A DNA stretch of 64,000 nucleotides from Saururus chinensis (Eukaryota > Streptophyta > Magnoliopsida > Piperales > Saururaceae): positions 44,563,178-44,627,177 of the forward strand of contig CP141143.1 of NCBI GenBank assembly GCA_035235625.1. The letters are read 5' to 3'. The position numbers were made by a program, and so were the translations under genes. Below are positions 33,953 through 46,187 of the stretch, piece after piece (the first letter of the stretch is position 1; the number at the start of each line of letters is the position of its first letter). The notes under the pieces were generated by a model. It ran no database searches, was not told the DNA's origin, and was given only the letters and a program-made list of their open reading frames with translations.

Positions 33953-35358
33953 ATTTATTGAATTCTGAGGTGGTAGAGGCTTACAACTTTGAAGAAGATG
34001 AATGTGTAGTAAACATCTCTATGGAAAATATATTAAATCAAGCAATTATGGAGTCAGATGTATTGCACACACATGAACCCAATCTGAACCCTCGTCTCTC
34101 TATTTCAACTGAAGGTTATCGATATTTACAAAGAAAACTGGATGGGCGTCCCGATGAATTCCGTGATATGTATAAGATGTATCCGAATCTATTTTGCAAA
34201 TTGTGTTTCATTCTCCATCAAAAATCTTTAATATGTGATACTAGATACGTGACACTGGAAGAGATGATAACAACTTTTTTTACTAGTGGCAGAACATGAT
34301 CAACGTTACTCAATATGCCAAGATCATTTAAGTCGATCAAAATGGACGATTAGCAAATGCTTCAATAAGGTCTTGGATGCAATTCAATTGTTAGCACCTT
34401 CGTTAATGGCACATCCTCTTGATAGCACACCACAAGCAATGATGTCAAATCCGCATTTTTACCCATATTTTAAGGTTAGAGTTTATGTTTCTTTTTATTT
34501 TTATTTCCATAGGTGTGCATGTATATGATATTTGAATTTGTTATATAGGATTGTATTGGTGCTATAGATGGAACTCATATAAAGGCAACTATTTATGGGG
34601 CTAGGAAGGCAAACTATCATAACATGCATGGATGGTTTTCTCAAAATGTATTAGCATTATGCACATTTGATATACAGTTTATATATATTCTTGTTGGATG
34701 GGAAGGTTCTGCAAATGATTCAAGGATATTAAAAGATGCTATAGGGAGGTCTAATGGTCTTCCATTGCCAGAAGGTATTATTGTAGTTTCTATTTTTCTA
34801 CTTTTTATTTTAATTTTATTAGGCAGGGGCACACTTATATTATTGCAATTTATCTTTTAAACAGGGAAGTTCTATTTGGTAGATTGCGGTTATCCAAATA
34901 GACATAATTTTTTAGCGTCATATTGTGCAACTCGTTATCAACTCAGTGAATATAGTACACAAGCTAGATGTCGTCCACACAATCCAAATGAAGTATTTAA
35001 TCATCGACATGCATCTTTGAGGAATGTTATTGAGAGGATTTTTGGGGGCTTAAAATCACGTTTCAAAATTTTTAAAGATCATCCACCTTAATTTCCATAT
35101 GAAACTCAAGCGAAGATGATTTTTCCTTGTTGTGGATTGCATAATTACCTTCGCTAGGAAAATAGTGAAGATGTATTTGATTCTAATCACGAAGAGGAAG
35201 AAGCACCACAAAATGTCCCATTAGATCCTAATGTAGATTCAGATTCAGATGACGATATGGCATCTCAAGTGGAACAAAGGGCAGCGGCTAATGCATGGAG
35301 GGATGGAATAGTTGCAGAAATGTGGAACGATACAATGTTTATGACTATGGGCTTATAA
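33953..35358 (+). pseudogene. PIF/Harbinger DDE transposase (DDE_Tnp_4), almost intact
   Basis: Exons read in order: a helical N-part with EDECVVNISMENILNQAI and DTRYVTLEEMITTFF, then HDQRYSICQDHLSRSKWTI after a 1-base frame break near 34280; an intron from about 34474 to 34550; CIGAIDGTHIK with the first catalytic Asp (codon 34567-34569) and GWEGSANDSRIL with the second (34717-34719); an intron to about 34864; YLVDCGYPNRHNFLA and NVIERIFGGLKSRFKI with the catalytic Glu (35032-35034). Two in-frame stops follow (TAA 35089, TAG 35155), then the acidic tail, ending at TAA 35356-35358. All three catalytic residues are present. The start is uncertain: an ATG at 33898 is open, but a possible acceptor (ATAGCAG, 33952) suggests an upstream first exon. 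Confidence 0.8.
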
Positions 35359-35712
35359 ATTGAGTTTTAGATGATTTAGTGGTCTTGAGCATTATTAAAT
35401 GTAACTTTTTTTTATTAAAAAAGTTAATTTTGTAATATTAATATTTTTTGTTTATATGTTAATGACATATTTGAAGTTACATAAATCTAGTAAATTATGT
35501 ATTAGTCACATTTGAAATATGTAGGTAAATTTTTTTAAGAGTCAATTATTTTGAAATCCAATACTTTAAATCCAGGGATTCTTGCAATACAGGATTTGGG
35601 CATCCAATTATTTAAAAATCTGACAGCTCAAATCCAAGAATTTGGCTTATATTATGAAATTTCATATTTTAAATCCTTAATTTTAAAATCTTGATTGACT
35701 AACCCCCTGTTA

Positions 35713-38700
35713 GAGAACATTAAATCTAGTCATTACTAAGCAAAAAAAACCCTAAGAAATCTCATCAAAGATTAAACATTTCTCAAATAGCCATTAAAAC
35801 TCATAATCATATAACCCACTTCAAACTCTATCAAAAACTCAAATATAAAATCAAAGTCACTTTTAGGATGAAAATACTTACCTTCAACAAGCTTCTTCAC
35901 TCAAAATAGCTCCTCTAACACCTTCAAAACCTACCCAACATATGGTTTTTATTAATACCTTCATAAATCAAATTTAAAACACCTAAATCTTTCAAAAACT
36001 AGTAGATCTAGGGTTCAAAAACAAAATTCTCATAATTAGGTAATAGTAATCGAGATTAAATCATGGTAAAAGAAAAGATTTTGGAGATTTAAGAAAAACC
36101 CTAAGAGATTTGGGTAATATTAAGCAAATCCATACCTTACTATGTTTTCTCTTTTTGGAAAATGGGGATTAGGCTCCTAAGCTCCTGGTCACATCCATTT
36201 CCCAATTGGGAAAGTGGCTGGATGATTCCTTTTATAGTAAAGGGTTGGGTAAACCTAAAGAATTAATGGGGTACAAATGGGATTTACTACTAAAAATGGG
36301 AGAACTTGCCTATTTTAAACCAAATTGAAGTTTGAGAATTTTGAAATAATTATTTCCTATCCTAGGATGTTATTAAGGCCATTTAGGGCTAAAAATTCAA
36401 AATTTTCAAGTGCGTCCCACCCCTAACTTTTTGGGAAAATAGTGAAAATTATAGAAAAATTCCAAATGACTTAAATTAACTTAAAAGCCATAAAAGTGAG
36501 GAAATTTTTTTCTAAAACCTTTGGTAACCACTCTAATTTCAAAAATAGTCAAAATCGATGAGAATTAGCATTAAACCACACATTAACAATTAAATAGGAT
36601 AAAATAAACCAGTTCAAGTTTAGGGATATTACATCCGTCCCCTCTTAGGAATTTTTGTCCCCCAAAATTTGCTAAAGGTCAGCGTCGAATAAGTTGGGAT
36701 ATTTCTCTCTGATCTCATCTTCTCTCTCCCAAGTGGCCTCCTCAACCTCATGATTACGCCATAACACCTTCACTTGTGGGGTCACCTTCTACCAGAGAAA
36801 CTTCTCCTTCCGATATACAATATGAACAGGTGTCTCCACATATGAAAATCCTCTTGTAGCTCTAACGGCTCGAAGTCCAATACGTGTGTCGGGTCTGAAT
36901 AGTACTTCCGAAGAAGTGATATATGAAACACGTTATGGATGTTGGCAAGTCGAGGTGGCAAAGCTACACGGTAGGCCATAGCACCAACTCGCTCCATGAC
37001 CTATGCAGTTCGATAAAACTAGGAGACAACTGGCCCCTTTTGCCAAATCGAACTATGCCACGTGATGGAGAATCTTGAGAAAGACATGATCACCCACATT
37101 AAACTCCAAGTCTCGCCGTCGTTTGTCAACATAGCTCTTTTGCCGACTCTGAGATGTTTGCAATCTCGCCTGGATAAGTCAGATCTTCTCCACCGCTTGT
37201 TGCACAAGATTAGGACCGGTAATAATATGTTCCCCGACCTCACTCCAACAAAGGGGAGATCGGCATAGACACCCATAGAGTGCCTCAAAGGGTGTCATCT
37301 TAATGCTTGCCTGATAACTGTTATTATAGGCAAACTCCACCAAGGGTAGGTGCTGCTCCCAACTACCTTTCCACTCAAGTATACATGCCTGAAACATGTC
37401 CTCAAGTGTTTGGATAGTCCTCTCTGATTGCCCATTGATCTGAGTATGATAGGCTGAGCTAATATACAAATTGGTACCCAAGGCTTTCTGAAAACTCTGC
37501 CAAAATCGGGAGGTAAAGCGAGGATCACGGTTGGAAACAATAGACGTTGGAATACCATGCAACTGTACAACCTCCTTCATATATAAGGCAGCTAGTACAT
37601 CAAAAGAAGTAGTCATTCTTATCGCAAGAAAGTGAACAGACTTGGTGAGTCGATCAACGATGACCCACACCGCATCGTTACCGCTTAGCGATCTAGGAAG
37701 TCCGGAAACAAAGTCCATAGCCACATTCTTCCACTTCCACTATGGGATAGGAAACGGTTGTAGCAAACCACCCGAATGACGATGTTCTGCCTTGACTTGT
37801 TAACAAACAAGGCATTTGGACACCAAAGAATCAATGTCCCTCTTCATACCACTCCACAAAAAAGTCCTCTTCACATTATGATACATCTTAGTTCCCCCTG
37901 GGTGGATGGAAAACCTAGAGTGATGTGCCTTTGACAAAATATGCTCCTTAAGCTCCAAGAACTTTTACACATACAATCGTCCTCTATAAGTTAAACTTCC
38001 ATTGAACCTCTCCTTCAATTTATCCTTAAAGGCTTGAGTTTCTTCATCCCTCTTTTGAACTTCAACCACAATATCAACGAAGCTAGAGTTTATGGAAAGG
38101 TTGGCAAACCAACTACATGTGTTCTCCATAGCTAACTCTGGTTTAAGCTCAATGACATCCTCATACAAGAGTCATTCTCAAACAAGTGTACAAGCTATCA
38201 AAGTGGCTGATTTTCTACTCAAAACATCCGCCACCACATTAGCTTTACCGGGATGATAAGAGATAGTGAAATCATAGTCCTTACGTAACTCTAACCACCT
38301 CTTTTACCTCATGTTCAAGTCCCTTTGAGTGAATAGATATTTCAAGCTATTGTGATCAGTGAACACCTCAAACTTCTCACCATAGAGATAGTGCCGCCAA
38401 ATCTTCAATGCAAAGGCCATGACAGCTAACTCCATGTCATGAGTGGGATAGTTCTGCTCATGTACTCTAAGCTATCGAGATGCATAAGCTACCACTCTCC
38501 TGTGCTACATAAGCACACACCCCAAACCACAAAGTGAAACATCACTATAGACCCCATATCCACCACTCCCGGAAGGCAAAGTCAAGACCGGAGCTGAAGT
38601 CAATCTCTTCTTCAACTCTTGGAAGCTCTCTTCAAAAGCTTGATTCCACTCAAACTTCTCATTCTTCCTAGTCAATTTGGTCATAGGGCTTGCAATGCTA

Positions 38701-38953
38701 GAAAAGCCTTCAATGAACCGACAATAGTACCTAACAAGTCCTAAGAAACTACGAACGTCCGATGCACTCTTCGATTGCTCCCATTTCAACATGGCTTTGA
38801 CTTTCGAGTGATCAACTGCTACACCGTCTTTCGATATAACATGACCAAGGAAATGCACCTTCTTGAGCCAAAATTCACATTTGTTGAACTTTGCAAAGAG
38901 TTGATGCTCCCATAAAGTTTGCAGAACGATTTTCAAATGTACCTCACGTTCCT
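35713..38953 (-). mobile_element. Ty3/gypsy chromovirus (Tekay/Del-like), broken 3' half
   Basis: On the minus strand, from 38953 down: the end of reverse transcriptase (KVHFLGHVISKDGV), RNase H (VRSFLGLVRYYCRF follows; YSDVSLCGLGCVLM), the integrase zinc-binding and catalytic regions (MAMDFVSGLPRSLSG, HGIPTSIVSNRDPRF, YHTQINGQSERTIQ), a C-terminal region (LANIHNVFHISLLRKY), a polypurine tract and the 3' LTR. Gag, protease, the catalytic half of RT and the 5' LTR are not in the window; at 38953 the element joins repeat block Y abruptly. It is broken, with roughly half a dozen or more interruptions, so it looks old. Confidence 0.85.
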
Positions 38954-38954
38954 C

Positions 38955-39391
38955 CCCATTAGGATAACAAGTTCCATCTATTGGAATTGGTTTCTGTAGG
39001 CATTCAAAAATAGATGTGCATACTCCAGATACATTATTCAACATAAGTTTTTTTTCACCAAGCAATCGTAAACAACCTCTTTTCATATATCAAGTGTCCT
39101 ACCGACTTTTGGTCAAAAAATTAGTGCTTTACATAGTCAAAATGAAATAACTACAATTTCCAACATTGCAGAAGCAAAATAAAGAAGTCCAAAAATTAAA
39201 CTGAATCTATTTTAATTTTAACCATTGATACTCAATAAATGCATGATGATTGGGATTTTAATCCAATAGCTTCTCTTCAAACTAATTTCTAGAAAACGAC
39301 ATGATGCCAGGTAGAATCGAAGACTTGTTAGAAGTATGTGTGGAGTTAGGAAGACCTAATTGATATATGATTTGCCTAAAGATGAAATAGA
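38955..39391. repeat. Low-copy repeat block Y, copy 2
   Basis: It closely matches 3119-3557. Here it is contiguous with block X, probably the ancestral order. The chromovirus fragment ends exactly where Y begins. Confidence 0.7.
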
Positions 39392-40095
39392 CGGTTCTTT
39401 AATGATGATATAAGAATGATTGTTCTCTTCATTGGTCATGAATTGCAAGAATGAACCTCTTTTATGCCAAAATTATCACTTAGAATATTTGAAGTTGTTT
39501 GTGCCCCTGATTTTGTTTGCTACAAGGAAACAAGAGCATCAAATTTGCATGAAATCTGCCCCCTTCTCATTTGCCTAGGACAACCCAATCTTGCTATCAT
39601 TTTATTTATAGAAAAGTAATCAAATTAGGTTGACTCTGTTTTGAAGTTTTTTCAAGGTTGTAAGCGTTTTTTAAATGCACTGACCAGTAGAGAAAATAGT
39701 TTTTCCATTGTAAAAATTTCAAAATAAGATAATAGGCATATGAGAAAGGCAGATTTGATGAAAAAATGATGTTCTCCTTTCCTTGCAGCTATGAAAAATC
39801 AGTGACACAACCAGTTTCAAATACTCCAATAAATAATAAGTTTGGCTAAAAGTAGTTCATTTTACGCAACTCATGATTAATGAAGAGAAAAGATGACTCT
39901 TATACCATCATGAAAGAACCATCTAATCCTGCAGGCTTCATCTTCAAGTGCACCAATAATACACCAATTGGCCCCTCTTAATTCCTTCATGCATATCTTT
40001 TTTTAGGAAACATTTTTAATGCTCCCCTCTTACAATGAGCCTAGTGTAAGGTATGGATGAGAGTCATTCATCTAGGATATTAACAACACACATAC
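39311..40095. repeat. Low-copy repeat block X, copy 3
   Basis: It closely matches 1035-1830 over its whole length; about 80 bp at its left edge are shared with block Y. Confidence 0.7.
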
Positions 40096-41196
40096 TAACG
40101 ATTTAAAATATCAACGCCTCCCATGCATTGAAAATGTCTTCCCTCTTCTAACTAGGGGCTTTTGGCTAAACTCTCTACATTAATAACTTCTCCCTCTTAA
40201 AGTTTTTAAAATCTCCTTAATCTAAATTGAATTAAAACTAGTTCGCAAAAAAAAAGAGGAAATAGAACATGTACTACTAAAAAATGGAAATAATAAATAC
40301 ATTAATAATTACATGTGCTTTAAACCCGACAGTGAATTCTAACTCTGGAGATGATAATAATGAATTAGATCAAATTATGTTGATTTTGAGTAATGAACAA
40401 CAATTGCTATGCATGAACATTTCAATCAGTTGATGTATATCATGGAAGCTATTTTCATTCCATTGATGGACATATTTGTGGCACGTTTTGAGTAGAAAAT
40501 GAAGAATTCAATCCCCGGAAATTGGAGATGATATAGGTAAATTAATTTTTTAAAGCCAAGATGATCATGAAAAAACTGACCTTAAGTATGTTGTGACCTT
40601 CAAGAACTTTCCGACGGGGAGCCTATAATTAGATAATGTTCTAATGACCTAAAAATAATACTGCCTTAGTCGCATATTATTAATAGCTATATTTAAAAAA
40701 TTATGATTTTTAATAAATAGTGAAACCCATACTTAAGAAAAGGAAAAATGAGTTTATGATAATCTTTCTTAAGTACCCAACCACCTAAATTAAACAAAAT
40801 AAAACTATTAATATAGAATAAGCTTTTTTGCCAAGAGCTATTAAATTAGGACCACGAAGATTGAAGAATCAATTATTCATTTTAACCAACTTTGTCTGTA
40901 TGTAGGAGTCATTTTCTTGCAAAACTGAGTGACCCCATATAACCTTCTATAGATTACTACTGCCTTATGGCTGGCAATTCTTTGCCTGAGAGAAGGGATG
41001 AAGAAGAGGCAGTTTCTGTGATAAAGATGGAGAAAAGAGGCTTTGAGACGGGGTTTTAAGATATGCGTGATTAGGCCCGCCATGGCACAACAACAACCAA
41101 ATACAACATGATTATAGTATCATAATTAATGTTACATTCAGAGACCAGTAATTACATTCAGTAACCGAAAAGCTAACCAAGAACGCCACTTGAGGC
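40096..41196. other. Intergenic between block X and the copia element
   Basis: AT-rich. One diverged Stowaway copy lies at about 40661-40855. A 68-codon minus frame at 40877-41083 has no recognisable motif. CGCCACTTGAGGCG just left of the copia insertion is a short palindrome. Confidence 0.45.
40661..40855. mobile_element. Diverged Stowaway MITE
   Basis: It begins CTGCCTTAGTCGCATATTA after TA. The interior (CTTAAGTACC, AAATTAAACAAAATAAAACT) follows the reverse complement of the 28442-28642 MITE closely. The right end is eroded. Confidence 0.5.
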
Positions 41197-41201
41197 GGTG
41201 G

Positions 41202-41433
41202 TGTTAAATGTAATGACTTATGAGGGTATTTTGGGTACTCTACTCTCTAGGTTAATGCTCTAATATGTAAGACTCGTTGGGCACAAATTATACTCTATTT
41301 TTTGTGAAAACAGCCCCCTTCCTCTACTCCATGAAAGAAGCTTTGTGTCCTTCATGAAAGATTAAAATTTTCTTATGAAAATCTATCTTATTTCGTTCCT
41401 ATATTATGTATAGCCTCTTGTCTCAAGCCAACA
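41202..41433 (+). repeat. Copia 5' LTR
   Basis: 232 bp, TGTTAAATGTAATGAC...AAGCCAACA, near-identical to 45583-45814. Confidence 0.95.
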
Positions 41434-44400
41434 AGTGGTATCGGAGCAAGGTGGGATCATCTTCAAGAGTTAAATGTGAAGCTATTTGAAGGGAAAACAA
41501 GCCCCTTTGAAGAAGAAGAAAAGATGGCAAGTTCAAGCAATCTTGTAAGTGGCACCCAAAATCTACCCACTCCCATTTTCGATGGAGAAAATTATGATTT
41601 TTGGTGTGTAAAGATGAGAACTTTGTTCATTTCTTATGATCTATGGGATGTTATTGAAGATGGGTTTGAAGAACCCAATAATGTGGAAAGCTTGACAAAT
41701 GCCCAAAAGCAACTCTTGAAAGAGAATAGGAAGAAAGATGCAAAAGCCCTCTACTTGATTCAACAAGGGATTGCTAACACAATCTTTGCAAGAATCATCA
41801 ATGCTACAAAGGCAAAGGAAGCATGGGACATTCTACAAAAAGAATATAGAGGCACATTGAGGGTAAGATCTATTAAACTTCAAGCTCTTAGAAAGGATTT
41901 TGCAAATCTTAAGATGAAAGATATGGAGTTATTGAATGATTATTTCTCTCGAGTTATTGAAATTGTGAATCAAATGAAGGGTTATGGGGATGATGTTAGT
42001 GATAAGAAAGTTATTGATAAAATTTTGATTACTTTGCCGGAGAAATATGATGCTATTGTTGCCGTTATTGAGGGGATAAGAGATACCTCTATTTTGAGCA
42101 TTGAAGAAATGATGGGATCTATTATTGCTTTTGACCAAAGATTGTGTAGGCGCTCCAAAAAATCAATTGAGAGTGCTTTCCAATCCAAGCTCAAAGTTGA
42201 TTATCAAGGGAAAATGCCATCTAGTAGTATGCAACACAAAAGTGATTCTTTTAGAGGTGGTCGACAAAGAAGAGGAAGAAGAAGAAATGCAAGAGGAAAG
42301 GGAAGAAATAATTTTGAAAGAAGGGAAAATGATTCCACTCAACAAAAATGTAGAATTTGTAAAAGAAGTAGTCATGTTAATGATGAATGTTGGTTTAAGG
42401 GGAAACCTCAATGTTACAATTGCAAGAAATTCGGACATGTTCAGTGTAGGATCAAAAGCAAACAACAAGCCAATTACTCCGAAGAACAAGAAGGTAATGA
42501 GACCATGTTTTTATGCTTGTCAATCGGCATCTATACAAATGAATGATGTATGGTTCCTTGATAGTGGGTGTAGCAATCATATGACCGGTGACAAGAACAT
42601 ATTTGTTGACATAGATATTTCTTCAAATTCTCAAGTGAAGATGGGAAATGGTGCTTTGGTCCAAGCAAAAGGCAAGGGAACTATTGTCATAGAAACAAAG
42701 ATGGGAATGAAATATATTAAAGATGTCTTGCTAGTTCCGGATTTGGAGCAAAACTTGTTGAGTGTTGGCCAACTTGTTGAACATGAGTATTCTATTTACT
42801 TTGAAGATAATTATTGTAATGTTTATGATAAAGGTGATAGAAGACAAATTGTGGCAAAAATTAAGATGGAGAAAAATAGAAGTTTCCCACTCACTTTCCG
42901 ATATTCAAAGAATGTAGCCTTCAAGATGGATGTGGTTGATGAATCATGGCTTTGGCATAGAAGGCTTGGGCACTTGAATTTTCAAAGTTTGAAGAATTTA
43001 CAACAAAAGAACATGGTTTATGGGTTGCCATCTATTCAAGAAGTGAAAGAAGTATGTGAAGGTTGTGCTCTTGGAAAGCAACACCGGGAACCATTTCCAA
43101 AAGAAAAGGCATGGAGAGCTAAAGCACCCTTAGAGCTTGTTCATACCGATGTGTGTGGGCCAATGGTCACCCCAACTAATAGAGGTAACAAGTACTTTAT
43201 CATCTTTATTGATGATTTCTCTAGAATGACTTGGGTTTATTTTATGAGACAAAAAATCGGATGTCTTTGTTATTTTTAAGAAGTTTTAAAAGTTTGTTGA
43301 AAGGCAAAGTGGATATCTCATGAAAGTGTTAAGAAGTGATAGAGGGGGAGAATACAATTTTCACAACTTTGACAAATTTTGTGATGATATTGGCTTGAAT
43401 AAACAATTGAGTGTTGGATATACTCCTCAACAAAATGGGGTGGCGGAAAGAAAGAATAGAACTATTGTTGAGATGTCAAAATCAATGCTCCATGAGAAGG
43501 AAATGCCTAAATTATTTTGGGGAGAAGCGGTTTATATGGCTATCTATTTAATGAATAGATGTCCAACAAAGGCGGTGGAAAATAAAACACCACTTGAAGC
43601 TTGGAGTGGAAGAAAACCTTCGGTGAATCACTTAAAAGTATTTGGCTCTATTTATTTTGCTCATGTCTCAAAAGAGGTGAGACACAAACTCGATGAAGCT
43701 AGTGAAAAGTGCATCTTTGTGGGTTATAGCTCAAAATCAAAGGGTTATAGACTCTCTAGTTTGAAGAGAAACAAAGTAATTATTTGTAGAGATGTTCTCT
43801 TTAATGAGAAGGCCTCTTGGGATTGGAAAGAGAAGAGAATTCAAGAGCAAATTATCCCTATCAGTGAAGAATTAGGGAATCAAGAAAATGAAGATGTTCA
43901 AGATACTTCACAATAAAGTTCTTCGAATGCTAGTTCTCAAGTATCCTCAACTTTTACAAGCTCATCTCCTAATTCAACACCAACAAAAATGAGAAGACTT
44001 AGTGATGTGTATGCAAGTTGTAACTTTTGTCTTGTTGAACCGAAGAGCTTTGAAGAGGCAATTAAAGAAGAAGCATGGATAAAAGCCATAAAAGAGGAAA
44101 TTCATGTGATAGTGAAAAATGAAACTTGGGAGTTGGGAGTTGGTGGAGAGACCTAAAGAAAAAAAAGTTATTGGTGTGAAGTGGATATACAAAACAAAAC
44201 TCAATCCGGATGGTTTAATTCAAAAGCACAAAGCAAGATTAGTAGCTAAAGGGTATTCTCAACAACCCGGAGTTGATTTTCAAGAAACATATGCACTGGT
44301 TGCTAGACTTGAGACAATTAGAGTCCTCATTAGTTTGGCGGCACAAAAAGGTTGGTCCTTATACCAACTTGATGTGAAATCGGCTTTCTTGAATGGTATT

Positions 44401-45582
44401 TTAAAAGAAGAGGTTTATGTGGAGCAACCTCAAGGCTTTATAGTGAAAGGTAAAGAAGACAAAATATACAAGTTGAGAAAAGCTTTGTATGGCTTAAAAC
44501 AAGCACCCCGAGCATGGTATAGTGAGATTCATTCTTATTTCAAAGAAAGGGGATTTGAAAGAAGCAAAAGTGAGCCAACCCTATATGTGAAGACTCAAGG
44601 TAATTCCAATATTCTCATTATTTCTCTTTATGTTGATGACATAGTGTTTACCGGAAGTGATAGTAAAATGATTGAAGATTTCAAAAGAGATATGATGAGC
44701 AAATATGAAATAAGTGACTTGGGATTATTGCATTATTTTTTGGGGTTGGAAATCAATCAAAATGTTGATGGTGTATTTATTTGTCAAAAAAAGTATGCAA
44801 GAACACTTCTTGAAAAGTTTAAAATGAAAGATTGCAATCCGGTTGATACACCATTGGTTATGAATGAAAAATTCTCAAAAGAAGATGGAAGCAAAGAAGT
44901 TGATAGTACTCTTTATAAAAGCTTGATTGGAAGCTTATTATACTTGGGGGCTACAAGACCGGACATCACATATGCTTCTAACTTATTGGCAAGGTTCATG
45001 GCTAAGCCAAGTCAAATTCATTTTGGAGCGGCCAAGAGAGTATTGAGATACATTCAAGGTACTATTGATTATGGAATTTACTATGAGAAAAATGTCAATG
45101 CCAAATTGATTGGATTTTGTGATAGTGATTGGGCCGGAAGTGTCATGACATGAAGAGCACTTCCGGATATGCTTTCTCTCTTGGATCGGGTGTTTTTTCA
45201 TGGGCTTCAAAGAAGCAAGATAGTGTTGCATTATCTTCCGCCGAGGCCGAATATGTTTCCGCCTCAATTGCAACTACTCAAGCAATATGGTTGAGAAGAA
45301 TCTTGAATGATGTGGGAGAAAAACAAGATGAAGCTACTTCACTTATGTGTGACAACAAATCGGCAATTGCAATGGCAAAGAACCCTATCTTCCATAGTCG
45401 AACAAAGCACATTGCAATTAAGCATAACTTCATTAGAGAAGCAATTGAAGATGAAGAATTAGAGCTCAAGTTTTGTAAGACACAAGATCAAGTGGCGGAT
45501 ATTTTCACTAAAGCACTTCCAAGAGATAAGTTTAATTATTTTAGAAAAATGTTAGGTGTTCAAATATGTCATTAAGGGGGAG

Positions 45583-45814
45583 TGTTAAATGTAATGACTT
45601 ATGAGGGTATTTTGGGTACTCTACTCTCTAGGTTAATGCTCTAATATGTAAGGCTTGTTGGGCACAAATTATACTCTGTTTTTTGTGAAAACAGCCCCCT
45701 TCCTCTTCTCCATGAAAGAAGCTTTGTGTCCATCATGAAAGATTAAAATTTTCTTATAAAAATCTATCTTGTTTCCTTCCTATATTATGTATAGCCTCTT
45801 GTCTCAAGCCAACA
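45583..45814 (+). repeat. Copia 3' LTR
   Basis: 232 bp, preceded by a purine-rich tract and followed by the GGTGG target duplication. Confidence 0.95.
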
Positions 45815-45815
45815 G

Positions 45816-46107
45816 GTGGAACGGGCGGAGCCACTCCCCGCGCTCCCAACTCCTCCCGACTTCGCTCCTCTGCCGCCCTCTCCATCGCCTCATACTCTCA
45901 TAGTCAACTTTGCTCCAGCGCTGGTGCTCCTCTTGGGCCTTCTGGGTGGCTTTGCGCTCGCTGCTGCACTTTCCCCGGCTGTCGAGCCCTTCTCGGAGGC
46001 GGGCGTTGTTCGGATCGATGGCTGGCTTTGCCCTTGCAGATCTCCTAAAGAATTTCCAAGGAACCGATCAAAACATTCCTTGGAAGATGGTAACCATCCT
46101 TTATATA
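45816..46107 (-). pseudogene. J-domain gene relic, copy c, with TATA box
   Basis: A minus-strand TATATAAAGGATGGTTACC (TATA 46101-46107) matches the promoter edge of the 26.3-kb J gene. About 90 bases of diverged leader and J-domain start (LGDLQ, cf. FEDLYQ) follow. Then the frame jumps to the post-J segment NARLREGLDSRGKCSSERK and QKAQEEHQRWSKVDYESM, aligning with DARLHMELERRKRRGRSSDE of copy b and with relics a and d. The HPD loop is absent, so it cannot act as a J protein. The copia element inserted at its 3' side, separating it from blocks Y and X. Confidence 0.55.
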
Positions 46108-46179
46108 GACTCCTCTTTCAATTCTTGTGATGCATCTCACCTTGGTGATCAGCTTAGGAAAGTCGGTGTTTTAAATTCG

Positions 46180-46187
46180 GAAGGTTC
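46180..46187 (-). promoter_or_regulatory. Heat-shock-element-like GAAGGTTC upstream of relic c
   Basis: A perfect GAAnnTTC module inside ATTCGGAAGGTTCTTC, about 75 bp upstream of the TATA box of relic c. Confidence 0.35.

Larger units (their letters stand above)
29490..35709 (+). mobile_element. PIF/Harbinger element, nearly intact, with TTA target duplication
   Basis: The ends CAGGGGGTTATTCAATTAGG (29490) and, inverted, CAGGGGGTTAGTCAATCAAG (35709) match at 17 of 20 positions. The direct triplet TTA flanks both sides (29487-29489, 35710-35712), the favoured PIF/Harbinger target. Both proteins the superfamily needs are recognisable on the plus strand: a Myb/SANT-like ORF1 (31.7-32.4 kb) and a DDE transposase (33.9-35.4 kb). 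A near-perfect palindrome lies at about 29734-29771. About 2.2 kb of AT-rich leader and 1.5 kb between the ORFs hold no other gene. It inserted into the chromovirus LTR. Confidence 0.9.
28677..36633 (-). repeat. Chromovirus 3' LTR, split by the Harbinger insertion (left edge uncertain)
   Basis: The right edge ATTACA at 36633 sits beside a minus-strand purine-rich tract (AAGAGGGGAC, 36638-36647), so on the minus strand the LTR starts TGTAATATCCC. A minus-strand TATA motif CTATAAAAGG lies near 36230. The LTR continues across the Harbinger element (29490-35709) to about 28677, where TGTTGCATATTG would give the matching TGT...ACA ends. Without Harbinger it is about 1.7 kb, a normal length for Tekay/Del chromoviruses. 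The second LTR is not in the window, so the left edge is inferred. Confidence 0.5.
41202..45814 (+). mobile_element. Ty1/copia LTR retrotransposon, near full length, fairly young
   Basis: Two 232-bp LTRs (41202-41433, 45583-45814; TGTT...AACA) are flanked by the exact duplication GGTGG (41197-41201, 45815-45819). A primer-binding site like initiator tRNA-Met (TGGTATCGGAGC) follows the left LTR at 41436; a purine tract AAGGGGGAG precedes the right one. Parts in order: gag with a CCHC knuckle (CYNCKKFGHVQC) about 41.5-42.5 kb; protease (DSGCSNHMTG) about 42.55 kb; integrase (HRRLGHLN, DRGGEYNFHNF) about 42.95-43.9 kb; reverse transcriptase ([26 protein letters not shown]) about 44.1-45.1 kb; RNase H (SSAEAEYVSA, RTKHIAIKHNF) to 45.57 kb. 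The element is broken, with about four or five interruptions. LTRs differ at about 8 of 232 positions by my count, suggesting roughly 1-1.5 million years at a grass-type rate. Confidence 0.95.

Noticed and set aside
38505-39086. 193-codon minus frame starting in block Y
   Set aside because: The first ~43 codons are block Y sequence (a matching frame exists at 3023-3250) fused by chance to the chromovirus pol remnant; it is not a gene.
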